Assembly: GCA_004794785.1 (NCBI GenBank)
Contig: SJOL01005977.1
Span: 67,425-131,424 of the forward strand
Length of the DNA: 64,000 nt
Direction of reading: 5' to 3'
Source: Opisthorchis felineus
Lineage: Eukaryota > Platyhelminthes > Trematoda > Opisthorchiida > Opisthorchiidae
The notes under the pieces are model-generated. The model was not told where the DNA came from and searched no databases. It saw only the letters and a list, made by a program, of their open reading frames with translations. Shown one piece after another: positions 32,093 to 45,300 of the stretch. Position numbers and translations under genes: made by a program. The first letter of the stretch is position 1; each line of letters opens with the position of its first letter.

Positions 32093-35043
32093 CAAAGACA
32101 AAGTCGTTGTTTACCTCGACTGCTAGTAAATTCAGTGTCAGAGAGTGGACACTTTTGGTTGTACTGTGTCACTGTCACAATGAGATAACTACATCTAAAC
32201 CGAAGAATATCCTGTCACTTGACACACATACCAGCAACAGCCAGTTAGGAAATGAAGGTTTCCCGATAAGATTAGAGATGAATGTTTACCCAGGCGATCT
32301 TACAGTGATCAATATGCGTTGAGTTTCTTGCAGCATGTGCACAAGTGCATTCTAAGGAACTGAAGCTACACAGAAGAGGAAGACCTACCTTGGTTTTATA
32401 TCAATACGTTCAACTAACCATTTCAAGGTGCATTGAACGTCATCACGCGTTATGAATGGCAACTGGAGGCATGTAAAAATATAATACTCAGAGGAGAATA
32501 TCATCATGATTTCAATACACCGTCCATTCAATTGCAAGGTACTATTGTTACACTTCAATTTAATTCATAGCTATCCGCTGGAAAAACCTGCCTTACAACA
32601 CGTTTCGTAAGGATGCGTCAACTTTTTTCACTTTAGTGTGCACTCTGAACTGCTTCATTGAACATTAGTAAGATGCAGGCCAGCAATTCTACCCAAGCTT
32701 CGGATCACATACATTTGTCCTCACATGGGGTGTGCCATCCGAGTATGACTGGGCTGAAGTGCGATCAAGTAAAACTAGCCCTAAGGAGAGTGACAAAGCT
32801 AAGAAGCCAAACCTTTACAAAGGGATCGGTGAAACTTAATGTATTCTATGGGCGATATTGGCAACCGCGGATCAACCCTATTCAGGTCTATCAAATCCCA
32901 AAGGAGCCGAATTCCTCTTACTGCAGAATCATCGGCATATTGTGTGACACTCATTCCAACACTCAGTATAACAATGAAATTTACCTTTTACTGTGTATAT
33001 TGGTGGGTGAATAATTTCGGACCATGTCACACGAAGCTAAACGTGAGTGGATGCTGGAAAATTTCGGAGACTTCTAATCTGATGGAAAATTGGTTAAGTG
33101 TGATCCTACAGACAAGACTTCCAGAACGTTTCCTCATCCTCCCCTCCTCCTCTTTGCTCGTCAGTTGAGCTCACAAATGTCCCTCGGGATGCAGCCCTGT
33201 CATTTTCCAGTTTATTTTATGCTGGGAACTAGTGGTCTCAGCGGAGGTTGGATTTTAGTGAGAGCTGAATAACCCGTAGGGTTGTGGGGATTGTGTCGCA
33301 ACAGCTCCTAACATCCCCTGTAGACAATAAGACCGATTGTATTCCTTAAGACGCAATATACGTGAATGGTCGACTGAAGACAGCTTTATTATAATCCTCC
33401 ACACACAAATGATGTCTCGCATTGTAACCGCTTTTTTACCTCAGACAGGAAACAAGATATTTGACGGGCTTTATAATCCATGTTCCTAATTTGGTAATAC
33501 TTTGGGGGATGAGTTTGGGATAGTGGAATGGTTTGAATGGCATTTCACTCACTGTTCGATCCCCGAAATTCTCTTAAATCCTGATATCCCCTCAGCATTC
33601 ACGAGGGTCCAGTAGGCAAACACACAGACGTCATTATCCTGGCAGTGTGAATGCTACTCTGAGTACTGATGCTAATTTGAAAGCACAACTTTGGAGCTGG
33701 CGAAGACAAACTCAGTCGGCTGCATCAAAAAATGAAGTTTCACCCTACCATCAACCCCGGTGGCACTCTTTTCCAGGTCCCATTGAGGTCACAACTGTTT
33801 TGAAAAACACACAGCCCAAGATCCCATAAATACCGGTTGAATTCAGTTGCTGACACTGGAAGAGATGTGTACAGTGGCGCTTCTAGATAGCTTATGGTGA
33901 TACAAGGTGTCGTGTGTCTTGACACTATCATCCAGTTTGTGGCTAATTTTGAGTGATGGAAGTATGATCGCCCAAAATGTGTGGAGAATCAATGATTCGA
34001 AACAGAATTCGATTGAGTGGTAAGTAAATTTATCGGATAAAGGGTAAGAATCCCTTAGATATGACTGAGTCACCCATTATCCCAACAGCTAGTGAGAACA
34101 CTAAATTTCATACGAACAGAGTTTATAATATGTATCTTGAAGGACATATTTAAATTTGTGTTGAGCTCAACTGACATTACTCACTCGCTTTTGTGTTCTC
34201 TTGACGATCACACTTTATTTACAAACGTCTTCTTGGAGATGACAGCTGAACCTATCGGTGAACCAACGTAGGACTGATGATGTTAGCAAAATCGAAGCAA
34301 ATAGGCTCCTGTAGACAGCCCAGTTGAGTGTTCTGATAAATCTCGCCCGCTGGTGAATGGAATCTTACAGAACTGCGAATAACCGAAAAGAAACTAAAAT
34401 AAAAAACAGCAGTTCGAACATGTCCTTCGGAGTGCATGTTCCAGTATCATGTATTTTTCAATCCAGAAGAAATCTGAAAACATCCACCTTGGGTATCCGA
34501 CCGAACGCTAGGTTTGGCTCATCGTCACTCAAACGTACTCATCAAGAAATCTACAATGAATTTTAAACTTCCTTGCCTGCTGATGAAAGGTGAGCACAAC
34601 CGTCGGTCTGCCGAATCTTGAATTGCGTCTAGGTTTCATAATAACTGTATCTAATTTGGGGCAATTTCATTCAGGATCAGGGGAAGCAGTCATTGTCAGT
34701 AGTGTGAAGAGATTTTGGAACTTTTATTGGAGCTTTCGTTCCATAATTGAAGTCACTGTAAGCTGAAAAGCACTGTATAGCTGTCTCATCCTTCTCGGCT
34801 TCTCAGTGTTGGTTGGCTTCATTCGTAGGACATCCCTAAAAATTCCAAAATATCGTCCTACTACTAATAGTGTTTAAGTAGTTCAGAGTAAAAGTGAAAT
34901 TCATCCAATAGGTCGAGCTTCCTGGGAAGTCGTTACTCGAGGAGCCAGTCAACACGTCTAACCACTTGACTTGGCTCCCGTGATTGAATGATGAGTGCCA
35001 CTATGTCCTCTCTAGGTGAGAGCTAATCACACTGTTGATCAAA

Positions 35044-35195
35044 TGCTCGTGGCTAAGCGGTTGTGTTCAACCACTAACCGGAATTTCTCTGCTTGGAACC
35101 TGAGTTTCATGAGATGCGCATTGCTCATGACTCCCAACAAGGATGAAACGGCTGTACAGTGCTTCTCAGCTTTCCAGTACAAACTGAATTTAATT
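35044..35195 (+). repeat. tRNA-related SINE-2 copy, degenerate head
   Basis: GCTCGTGGCTAAGCGGTTGT and the body GAGTTTCATGAGATGCGCAT align with 9388-9545 through to CAGTA[TC]AAA. Box B is lost. Confidence 0.6.
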
Positions 35196-37604
35196 CCAAA
35201 ATGAATTCTGCATTATCAGCAGTTATCCGAAAATGCTCGGGTGCAATGCTATCCCTGAGGAAGATGTAGATCTATTAGAAATTGATAAATGAAAGGGAAA
35301 CAGAGAGAAAATTTACATTTAATATCAGAATTAGAAACAGTGATGGAAGTAGGGTTTTTTTCCAAAAGCGAAACTGATACAGTTCCAAAAACCTTCAAAG
35401 ACCCCGTCCCTGCCATTTCGTTCTTCAGTAAAAATTTCACTCTGATTGTTTCCCCTCGTATCTGCACTTTTATCGGTGAACTATTGAAATTCATTAGATT
35501 GGCTTATATGTCTGTGCATCAGATATGAAGTATAAATTCATACGGAAACTTAAGAACTTAAACAGCTCTTCCGGCTCCGTGTTTCTTAGCCAGTTTGGGG
35601 TTGAATGAAGTGGATAACTCCGTGGCTCTGGACAAAAGCAAGATTTCATCATTTTTATTCTTCACTTTCTGTAGCTTTCATAGAACTGGACCAGCATTGA
35701 TGATCATTTGTTCCGGTCCAGAAACCAAGTTTTTAAATCTCAATTATGCCTTTTAACGATTTGTATGATGGAGTCCATAGAAGTGAAACAGTCGGTATTT
35801 GTGAACCTCAAATAGTCCGTGAAATTCCATAGTACTGGCGTCACCAACTTTCCTCTTCCACCGTTTTTGGCTAGTTACCTCCACAGATGTTTGTACATTG
35901 CCGAGTGTGTCGTTGATTCGGTTGATGCAGCTGAGAGAACGGAAAACATGGAGTCCCCAACTTTGAATTTACCTGATTGCACGTATGCTTATATTACAAT
36001 TAGCTGCTTGGAATACAATTACAACAGTGGCAGAGAAAGTTTTTTGCTGAATAGGTTTTGGCTGACATTGATAGTAAGATGGCAGTAGTATGTTTACTGA
36101 TGGGATTGCTCTTCGACGTTAATGTTGCAGGTCTGATTCACTTTGCCTGAAGTGACTGTAGAATTTAACGTAAGTTTAATAACTAGACGAAAGTATACTG
36201 TTCGTTGAAGTGAAGCGAACCAATGAAAACTTAGTGCATATGAGAGGATTTTGAAAAATAGCTTATTGGAACAGTGGATCAGTGGGACTCCCGAAAATTA
36301 TTATCTCTGATCCAGGACTGAATCCTTTCAGGAATCACAATGCACGCGGATGGATGAACAGCCTACTTTGGTTAGGCTCGATGAAATCCACAAACTGTGA
36401 AGCTGTTGATTTTATCAGGGCTGCTATAACAAGCCTACTTTAATCATGTCGGTCTAGAGTGAGGAACGGCTAACTGTATGAAGATTGTATGCTTCGTTTC
36501 ACGGTGTTTGCATTCTTTTGTTTGTTCGACCATTATGCGGTTTAAAGCTTGGTCGTCATAAATGGGTCCGTAGATATTTGTTTTATTTAAGAGATATTCG
36601 ATCTTATCGATCTAGTCCGGATTGTGCAGTACCACTGATGCACCATTTGTTCGTTTGATATTTGTGCACATTTTCTACTACGTTCTGCTCGGGTTTGCCA
36701 GCTGGTTGAATGTTTCAATTCCGTGCATTTGTCAGTATGGTGATATGTGGCCCTTGTCGCTGTCTTTCCCCGTTCGTTTTGCAGCAAGACGAATGGCCAC
36801 ACTGAGCTGATGAAATACCTGAACTTTACAGTATATCAGATTCATGGATTAATCTGTCACCAGCTCTGAATAATACCTCCCTGCGAACAAACTGACTACA
36901 GATAATTGCAAGGACTCGAGATAACTGTTAAGGGGGTACACTCTCTTCATGGTAAGTCTCAGTAACTGGCGGAATATCTGAACGACAGTGAGATGGGTTT
37001 TTACTCTTTTCGACCGGTTGAGCAAGAACAGGAGAGCCTCAAAGGAGCAGCATTATTCCTAAGTTTTGTGTCTGCTAAAAATCGAACAAATTCGACTGGA
37101 AACTATGCATGAATGCTAAACGTCAGATTCCGAATCAATGTAACTGATGAGTCTATCAAGAAAGCCACGATGATCGGGTGCAAACGGAGTGTGCAGAGGC
37201 ACTACTCGCTGGTACATCACACCTCCAGAACGTTTATTTACCCAGGACAGTGTGTGTTCGGATGTGAAATACGATAAGTTGTTTTTAGCTCAGAACAGTC
37301 GCCTGATTTCGTCATCGGTAAAATGCATTCCGAAGCGATTCAAGGGCGAGCACCGCAACTCAGCTCATCGAAGCTGTGTTGCTTTTTTTCAAACGTCTCA
37401 CCAACAGCATATCCTTTTTTCTGGACGGGACCACCTCTAGAGTAAACCTCACATTTTCTAAGTCATAGAAACGTATGACATTCTGTTCCGCACAACACAT
37501 CTGGTCTCAGATTTGTGTTGGAGCAGGACGCCTTGTTTATCCTAGCATGGATTGTTGAACCCTCCTTGCGCACAATACTAGGCTTGCTACCTGATTTGTC
37601 ATGC

Positions 37605-37630
37605 ATTAGACTTAGACTTAGACTTAGACT
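37605..37630 (+). repeat. Hexamer microsatellite (TTAGAC)4
   Basis: Four consecutive TTAGAC units. It resembles but is not the animal telomere repeat TTAGGG. Confidence 0.75.
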
Positions 37631-38607
37631 CCTCATATAACAGCCTTATTTGTTCTTTCGGATACCTTACTGTTACCACCAGACCCGCGCGTTTAACAAT
37701 GCCGGGAGAGTGAAAAAACAGCTGAAGGCATTGTCCATTTGGTCGACTCCACTTCTCAAAAATATTTCGTCCACCGCACAGCATGTCTATCCCTTATTGA
37801 GGTTTCTCCTTGTTCAGATCTATACAATCTTCAGATTAGGAAAAATGATTCATTTATTCATGTTTCAGGGAATAAGAGCCTGATAAGCAGAGCGAAAACG
37901 CCAGCTCCGAGTCCTTTTTCCTCGGCTGAGTAGATATTACGCATTGCACGGCATGTAGTTTTGCGATCAACAATCGGTTTGGTGTTACAAACACGTGGCT
38001 TACAACCAGCGGTGGCTCAGCATTTCGCAAACTTCAGGGCCTGTTTGGCATCATAATTCAAGTTTTGCTTTATAAGAGAAAACTGAATGCAAAATCAAAG
38101 GTTGGGGCGAACTTATTGCAAACTTGACTGGGCTAGTTTAGACGGGATGGCATCTGTAGCACATCGCTCTGTGCGGTGCGGCCTGAGGATTTATACAAAA
38201 CTTGTTGGAAACACCAAGTAACGTCAGTAACACAATTGACTACAACCACGAAAAATTGAGTTCTCATCCATGAAGCTAACATTCTTCCAAACACGAAGGC
38301 AGGTGACGTGCTGCTGCACTCATTTCAAAATGTTAGGGTACCCCGTCCGTCCAAATTTCAAGTGTGAAGACAAGCGCAGCCACTGTTGGGATTTTCTGAC
38401 ACTTCTGAACCCGATGACTGCTTTTGATAGGGACTGGTTAGATTTTGACTAGATACTGGGATTGGAATTTGTCTTTACCCTCTCGAATACCTAGTTCTGT
38501 TGATATGCCTTTCCAGTGAAGCGCACCTATACATTGGAAAAAGTTTGGAACCGATTGAGAAGTCATCAAATCAGAATGAGTTGGTAAACAACAGGTAGTT
38601 TCTTTAA

Positions 38608-38651
38608 CTGGGCAACGTTTCGCCTTTGACAGAAAAGCTTCATCAGGCCAG
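38608..38651 (-). ncRNA. Hammerhead-ribozyme-like motif, family B (minus copy)
   Basis: On the reverse strand CTGATGA is at 38646-38640, helix II GCTTTT/AAAGGC, GAAAC at 38621-38617 and triplet GTT at 38616-38614. Helix I: CTGGC (38651-38647) with GCC(C)AG (38613-38608). All invariant core bases are present. Confidence 0.65.
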
Positions 38652-39030
38652 GTGAGCAGCTGACCAATATGGCCAGGTTTTAATGCAGTCGGAAAACCGG
38701 TCAGTAAGACCTCTACTCGTTAACACACTAGATCAGTGTTGAATGTCAATTAAAGGGTCTTGCTGTTTAGTGTGGTTGCCTAAATCTTACGGTTGATGGG
38801 TTGGGGGGATTTCAAATCATTTTTGATCGCGTTTTGTTCCTTAATCTTCCGGTCCAAGGTGCATCCATTGGTGATTCACCTTGGGTGCCAGTGGTGGATT
38901 TCGATGGTCCGTGTGGGCCTGTAAGTGCTACGACAATTTAGTTGGGGGGGGGGGAGTGGATGAGACTAAGCGCACTTCAGACCTAAGCTACTTCTGTTGA
39001 TGACTCTTCTAATAACCGCACACCACCTTG

Positions 39031-39940
39031 TCAGCTCGACTGATCTAAAGCCATTCTCCACACGCTTGCCAGTTCTACGCCTTCTATCCTATTTACACTG
39101 GGATGTTTGGCGACTTCCACCGTCTCGGCCACCAATCTCTGTGACATGGACCGCAGTCCCCGCCTCAACACTTCAACATTTTGTAAGTCCATTTTGTCCC
39201 GTGCCCAGTGCATGTTCCGCAATTGCCGAGCCTTTTAGCAGCGCTCGATATTCATCCGCGTTTCTTGGCGGCCTGTTTATTTTTCTCCTATGCTCTCCGA
39301 TTCTGGTGTGAAGTTCCCTGGCCGTCTGTCCTGTATAGACCTTAGTGCAGTCGTTACACAATTTAGTAGACACAGTCCTTGGTTCTGTTTGCCGGGAGCA
39401 AATCCTTCAATTGCACCAGTGCCGAGTGCTTCCCCTCTGGAAAGCTACCCTTATGTTAGTCGTGTTTAGAATCCTTCGAATGACCTCCGATGTCCCTAGT
39501 TTATATGAAATAACAGCAGTCCCAACCCATCTCTTGTTGGGTTTCGCCACCGGTACCAACACCCTCCGTAACTGACACCTAATCAAACTAACTGGATATC
39601 CACTACCCCTAAGTTTGTTCTCTACTTCAGTTTGGAATGCTGTCCGATAGACTTGTTCTGCGCACAGGACCCTTACTCGGCTAAACAGTGATGAAGCAAT
39701 ATTAGCGAATACCGACTTCGGATGGGCAGACGAATAGTTCAAAATCGCTTCAGTATCAGTTCATCTCTCACACACTGCGGATTTTAGTCCCCCCAGACCT
39801 TGTGTCATGCAGTCTAAGAAGGGCAGTGTACCGAAGTTGACTCTACCTCCATACTAAATTTGACGTGTGGATTAAGGTCATTCAGATAGTTGTAAAACTC
39901 ACTGACCTTGTCTCTTTTCATCACGATGAAAGTGCCATCT
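39031..39940 (-). pseudogene. PLE RT C-terminus and GIY-YIG endonuclease, frameshifted
   Basis: The readings 39742-39407, 39373-39173 and 39222-39031 are successive frames of one protein. They include VYTGQTARELHTRI...EH of the endonuclease and the INRPPRNADEYRALLKGSA linker. This sequence differs strongly from the 21-kb endonuclease, so it is a separate PLE family. Confidence 0.8.
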
Positions 39941-40009
39941 GCATAACGGCAGAATATCTTGGGTGGGTACGGGGACCCGGCTAAAGCTTTCTGGTTAAGA
40001 CCTGCTCAC

Positions 40010-40053
40010 TTGGCCTGATGAAACTTTTGTGTCAAAAGCGAAGCGTCGCCCAA
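40010..40053 (+). ncRNA. Hammerhead-ribozyme-like motif, family B (plus copy)
   Basis: CTGATGA at 40015-40021, helix II CTTTT/AAAAG, GAA then G at 40043 (a G-U wobble instead of the A-U pair), cleavage triplet GTC at 40045-40047. Helix I: TTGGC (40010-40014) with GCC(C)AA (40048-40053). Helix III is minimal. Confidence 0.6.
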
Positions 40054-40059
40054 TTCACC

Positions 40060-41870
40060 AAGCCCTTCTGAAGCGACACCTATACATATTAAACAGGCAA
40101 CCGAAACTATCCTCCTTGTCCAGTTCACTTTAACCTGTTGTGCCCTGAACACCAGCTTACTCTAGATCGTTATTTGCCCTTGTTCAAACTTATCAGCGAT
40201 TAAGCGTCACCTTCCACGCAAAATGAATGATTCATGCACCTCGCGGCTCATGTTATAACTCGCGAGAAAACAATTCCGGACATAACGCCAAGTTGACCAG
40301 CGGAAAACAGACACGAAAGAAAGCATAGGATCCTGCCTAGGTACCTTCCCACTGAGTTGTACAGTGCATTCCCAGCATTCACCTTCCGGACTAGCAATAG
40401 CCAATTTGTGATGCCCGGAATGATTGGATGGTATTTCAACCAACCCTTGTTCCACCCAATGTTAAAGCAGCACCCTCCTCAGTACTAGATTTGCAGACTC
40501 GTGCCGTTATGAACTAAGCTATCTGGTGTCCTACGGCTTGAGACAAGAACTATAACTTGTCAGTCCAACGACTTAACACGAATGAGAGGCAGCTAGCTCG
40601 GGAAGAAACAGGCACGCATTGCCAAGCCTTCTTATCACAATATCCCATAGTCCTGTCCACTCGTTGAAGTGAGAATAACTGTTTGTGTGCGAATGCACAC
40701 AAGAGAATCTAGTGTTTCCAATTTGCTCATCCTACAATTTGAGAAGACATCCTGAACCAGGCTACCCACACTGAAACCCACTTCTGCACGAGTACCATAC
40801 CTCCAAGCGTTTAATCACTTCCTCCCAAGCCAGAATTATCCAACCTCTTCCAGCCACGTGAGCGCGTCTGATAACCACGCTTGGTCGAAGCACCATTTTG
40901 GTCGAACTCATGCACCCTCAGTTCAATTTAGGATCAGATCACCCTGGTGGCCAGCGAATTAGCAATACTGATCTGTAGCCAAGATCCGTACGGATGAATC
41001 CAGACGCTGGGGCACCATTGCCGCGCACCACCACGAATCGGTCGCTGGCACATGAAGGTAGTGGATAGGTTAACGCGAATTCCTAATCTGAGCCTGAGGT
41101 ACGCTACCGGTGTATATCGGTCGAAAAACAGAGCACCTGACTTCAAAAGGGATTGAAGAAGGATCGGCCAAAGGGCGTGCCATAAACTCAACTAAACCGC
41201 CGCGAAGCGATTAGCAGAGATGTGAAGCTGAAATGATCTGATCACATCCTGTGTAATTCTTTCGATCGGAAAAGATCCTAGAGTGGTTCCACACTTTTTA
41301 TAAGACAGTTTTCCACCTTTTGTCGGTTTGCCCGATGCACACTGTAAATCCTGAAGTGGTAGAACTCTTTGCCCGTTGATCGAAAATCGTTGCATTCTAT
41401 CTATCAGGAACGAAGTTACGGTGGTCCTGTAATTTTGTCGAGGGTATAGCTAGCATTCAACTAGTGAGCTAGTGAGCATTTGAGGGCGAGTGAGTGAGCA
41501 TCGATCGCGGTTCGGCGTGCAAACATGAAGACTCCACAAGAGGGTCGATGTTTCAAGTATGTGGTCTTCATTAGTAATTCACACCACCATAGCATATTTT
41601 ACTCTCGAACTGGTGGTTACAGCTTTTTGTATCGCAAATCGTAAGGTAAATCCAAATATATCACCGAGGCCCCATGTCTGCTGCCTACAAGTTTAAAAGG
41701 AAATGAGATTTTCGTGTATGAAAAGGGTGGCGTCGACGCAGTCGATCTGATAAACTCCCACTCTTCGTCAGTGGAGAGCTCACCATTCGGACGAAACCAT
41801 AGGAAAACAACCCCTGGGAAATGTAAAAGAACACGAGAGCAGTAAGTGAACTCAAAGGATTTCTCAGTAA
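40060..41870. other. Unassigned stretch between the PLE copy and UBLCP1
   Basis: Minus frames at 40207-40455 and 40934-41395 are open but show no known motif and no clear splice links. They could be further transposon debris or 3' neighbours of UBLCP1. Confidence 0.4.
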
Positions 41871-41871
41871 T

Positions 41872-41877
41872 TTTATT
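41872..41877 (-). terminator. Polyadenylation signal (AATAAA) of UBLCP1
   Basis: A canonical AATAAA lies on the minus strand about 60 nt after the UBLCP1 stop codon, which supports this as the true 3' end of the gene. Confidence 0.6.
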
Positions 41878-41938
41878 AAGATAACATAAAAATATGTTTT
41901 AAATAGAAAGCAATTAGCTGAGCAGAGAAGTGACTCCT

Positions 41939-42304
41939 TCAAGGTAATTCGGGTTTGGATATGTTGTCAGAAGACTGGACCTCTGGGGCTGTTGTGATAT
42001 TCAGCATTTCTGCATCAGTGGAATCAGCAGTATCCGTCGACTCCGCACCCACTTGGACACCTTGCATGAAAGATAACGAGGTGGAGTCTTCGGACATGTG
42101 CAGACCGGATTCCGACTGAAGATTCTCAGTCGCTGGATTCCGATTTATAGTGCGTTTGTACTTGGAAACGTATTTCTCCCATCGATTATGGTGTAATAGG
42201 GTGAAGTCTTTTTCGCGTGCGGCAATTAGATCCAAATAGAGTGCAAGCCCTCGGAGCTCACGGTCTTTAGTACGGTTGACATGGGCATCCCGATAGGGTC
42301 GAAT
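41939..42304 (-). CDS. UBLCP1: UBLCP1 exon 7 and stop
   Basis: The acceptor tgcgtcgcactag is followed by [18 protein letters not shown] and LYLDLIA, matching the family's terminal helices to RWEKYVSK. The reading then continues about 70 residues as a Ser/Thr/Glu-rich tail (for example [15 protein letters not shown]) to a TGA at 41939-41941. The tail is longer than in vertebrate UBLCP1 and looks disordered. Confidence 0.87.
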   Translation of the reverse strand: MRPYRDAHVNRTKDRELRGLALYLDLIAAREKDFTLLHHNRWEKYVSKYKRTINRNPATENLQSESGLHMSEDSTSLSFMQGVQVGAESTDTADSTDAEMLNITTAPEVQSSDNISKPELP

Positions 42305-45300
42305 CTAGTGCGACGCAAGTAAGATACGAAAGATGTGTCACGAAAAATACATATCTTTTGACGTTATTATGCACAATGTGCAGTGCACGAACTACCCCAG
42401 AGTTCTCTCGTGAAGCTGATAAGTGGGTGCCTAAAGGTTTCGTCACGTGAGATGGGACGTGGTCTCCGAAATGTGAGCTATTTTTCCTCACATAGGAGGC
42501 GGTTAACGGGCCGTTAAATAGAACATTAATTTGCAAATGGAACTATCGCTGGTGCAAATCCGACCAGACCAACTGTTGACATTCAGAGGTGTCTACTGGT
42601 GAATAGTCGATTGTTTTATCTGAATCATCATCATCAAAGACAGCAACATCAGTGTTGACACTGATGCTTCACTGAAGCACCAGTTTTATGCTTACGTGGA
42701 TGCTATCTAGAACTGTATGATATGTGTGACACTAATATCGTCATCCATCCGCGGTGGGGAGGACGTTCTGGGATCTCTTGAGTGGCGGACTTTTCTGGGG
42801 TGATGGGTCTGAATAGACCTTGCGCAAAAACTGTGACAGCTTGCTGAGATGATTTCCCGAACAAAATACTCGGTAGTCTCAACTGTTTGTCTCCTGTTAT
42901 AAATATGTATATAAATATATAATGTTACATATCGCTAATTTCTAATATAGTTTTCAGATTTTGCGATAAACCGAACGGTTTGGGATTTTTGGCGGCCTGA
43001 ACGGCAACTAACAATCTCACTTGTGGTCTTATAACCTGTTTTGCACTATTTTATGACGCCATCGTCGGAATCTCCATCTACATCCGGATTTACCCCATCT
43101 CAAGCGATGCCACAGGCTGATAATGACAATGTTTAGCGACAAAAGGCTACAGTGTTCCTCAGTATAAGCGAAATCCACATTAAAAATGGCTCATATCCGA
43201 CAATAAGCTTGTTTCCAATCTACACGGTTTCAAGGTCACACTGTGAGTGTTTTGCAGCACAAACTTGACTCATTTCGGCCTTATGATCTTAGCAGAGTTT
43301 GGACAATGGCAGAAATGAGATGGGTGTAGAGTTTACATCTAGTTTGTACTTTACTCGCCGGTATTTTGTCCTCAGATCAACGGGACATTCGTAGCGTATG
43401 CTAGCTAACGGTAGTATTTGGGAGATGAAATGGTACGTATGTAGGCATTTGGTAGCATACCAGAACCGTTACAGCAAAAATATAGCTTAAAGTTAGTGCA
43501 ATTGAGATGCGTATTATAGATGACCTAGCATAAAAATTGTGCAGAGGACAGGCCGAGACATGAAACAGTAAGACCGAAGCGACTATAGTCAAATTGGATG
43601 CTGTGAGATTTTTTCGCCAGACTGATTTTTCTTGCACCCGGTCACAGACCATACAGAACATGGCAAACAACTGATTCCAGTGTCGAGTATGTAGACTAAC
43701 GTTCGTCTTTCGTGAAGCGTCAGGTTTGCACCAGGTAAAGTTCGCAAAGGAGTCATATTCTGATATGATGCTCAGACGTGTTCACTTCAGTGCACTTCGA
43801 TACACTTATTTTCTGATTGTTTTCCTCAACTTCCCAAACTACTATCATGTGCCTTTCCCACTGTCATTTTTTACTGAGCGTTTACTATCTTAACTTACAT
43901 ACAATATACCGTTCAGGAAAATCAGAAAAGGAGCCAACTGTGAGGAGAATAATACATTGCAAATCGAGGGGATAGCACCGGCAAGGAGAAACTGAACGTG
44001 GTCCTTTGCAATGTAGTTATAAAGTTAGTGGTTAACAAATGGTATGAATGGGGTTAGGGAATTGCAGTTAGATTTGTCCAGCTAGTTTTACGAGGCTTTG
44101 GGCAGTTTGCTAATCATCGATGCGTTGGGTCACTTCTGGTCGTGGCCTGTCGAAGAGTTTGCAACAACATTATGAGTAATGTATTACGTCTATACAATTT
44201 ATCGCGATATCTCGAACATCGTACCAACTGAAACTTGAGGCGGTCTGGTGCAGCACATTCCGTCGCTTAAGAACATCATAAACGAGAGATTCAGCTGGGT
44301 TCCAGGTGAGTCTCCCGTCAAAACCAAATTGGTATGCAAATGGGTGTATGTCGTAACCTTCAACTTGTTTTCCAGTGAAACATAAGTATATATTTTCATT
44401 ACAGGTTGTGGGATAACTGCAATTCTACAGTACGTACGAGGACCATACGAAGTAACCTGGATGGATGAATGATACATCCACGGGGTAGCACTTGTGAGCA
44501 AGATGATACAGCTAAATTCGAACGAAGTTAGACAGTTGTACCTGTCCCGCAACTAAAAATGCGATCCACAGTGACTGACCCGGGACTAAACAGACACAAA
44601 AAATAGGGAACGGCCTTTTCAGTATACCAAATTTAAAACTACAAACGCTAGCTTGGAGGGAGACACTCACTCGAAGCCCACTCTGTGGATTCATGATAAA
44701 ATTACGCCGCACGTCGTCAAACATGATGGTGTTGTGCGGCCCCCACTGAGGATGGTTCTTCCATATAACTGCCAGCGGTTTTACCTACAAGATGCAATAC
44801 AGAAGTAAAAGCATAAACACCACATTCTTACAAAGAAAAACGTTCATACAAAACGCCAGCAACGATTCCCGATTCGCGTTTTGCTAAGCTATCATGAGAA
44901 AAACATTCAGGATGACCTACTTGTGGGGTTCTACTGGAAATACAGAAAAGACGACTGTTGAAGTCCTAAGAGGCCGTCAATAAAGTCTGTTAAATCTCAG
45001 TGAGTGCAGCCAGCCCGTGAAAGCAGTGCACACAAAGTGTCACAAGAAATGTTTGGTAGTCGCCATAATTTAGCTAGCTTGTCACAGATACCAACCGATT
45101 TTGCAGCTGCACATGTTTATACGACGGATTGAAACGGTCTTTTCAGCACCAAGCGTCCTCGGAATACTGTACGCTCTCTCGAGAAAACCTTATCCGACAA
45201 AACAAGATCACTGAGCCAATTTAAGAGGCACGGAATTTACTCCACTGTAATCCTCTCTAGAGTGAACCGGAGAGGAGACAGCGTGTGGCTGATCTAATCC

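Larger units (their letters stand above)
31090..38600. other. Long gene-poor stretch
   Basis: Apart from the 9-bp microsatellite, the SINE-2 copy at 35044 and the TTAGAC run, no coding motif is recognised. A 154-codon frame at 31662-32126 runs through the microsatellite. AATAAA at 31632-31637 has no identifiable gene in front of it. Confidence 0.5.
38608..40056 (-). mobile_element. Penelope-like element copy, degenerate, family B terminal repeats
   Basis: On the minus strand, from 40000 downward: RT catalytic region (RYADGTFIVMKRDK near 39930), post-RT region (GYPVSLIRCQLRR; LGTSEVIRRILNT), GIY-YIG endonuclease (CNDCTKVYTGQTARELHTRI, AIAEHALGTG) and the conserved tail (KHPSVNRIEGVELASVW). 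Family B hammerhead repeats lie at both ends, 38608-38651 (minus) and 40010-40053 (plus), so they are inverted relative to each other. The second Asp of YxDD is Gly and there are several frame changes, so the copy is dead. Confidence 0.82.

Noticed and set aside
31662..32126. 154-codon plus-strand open frame
   Set aside because: Its C-terminal third is the 9-bp microsatellite and the rest lacks recognisable domains; a second plus frame overlaps it.
37605..37630. Interstitial telomere repeat
   Set aside because: The unit is TTAGAC, not TTAGGG, and only four copies are present.
38944..38954. Run of 11 G residues as a G-quadruplex
   Set aside because: A single homopolymer run in dead PLE 3' sequence with no spaced G-tracts; a similar shorter run at 15654 argues for slippage.
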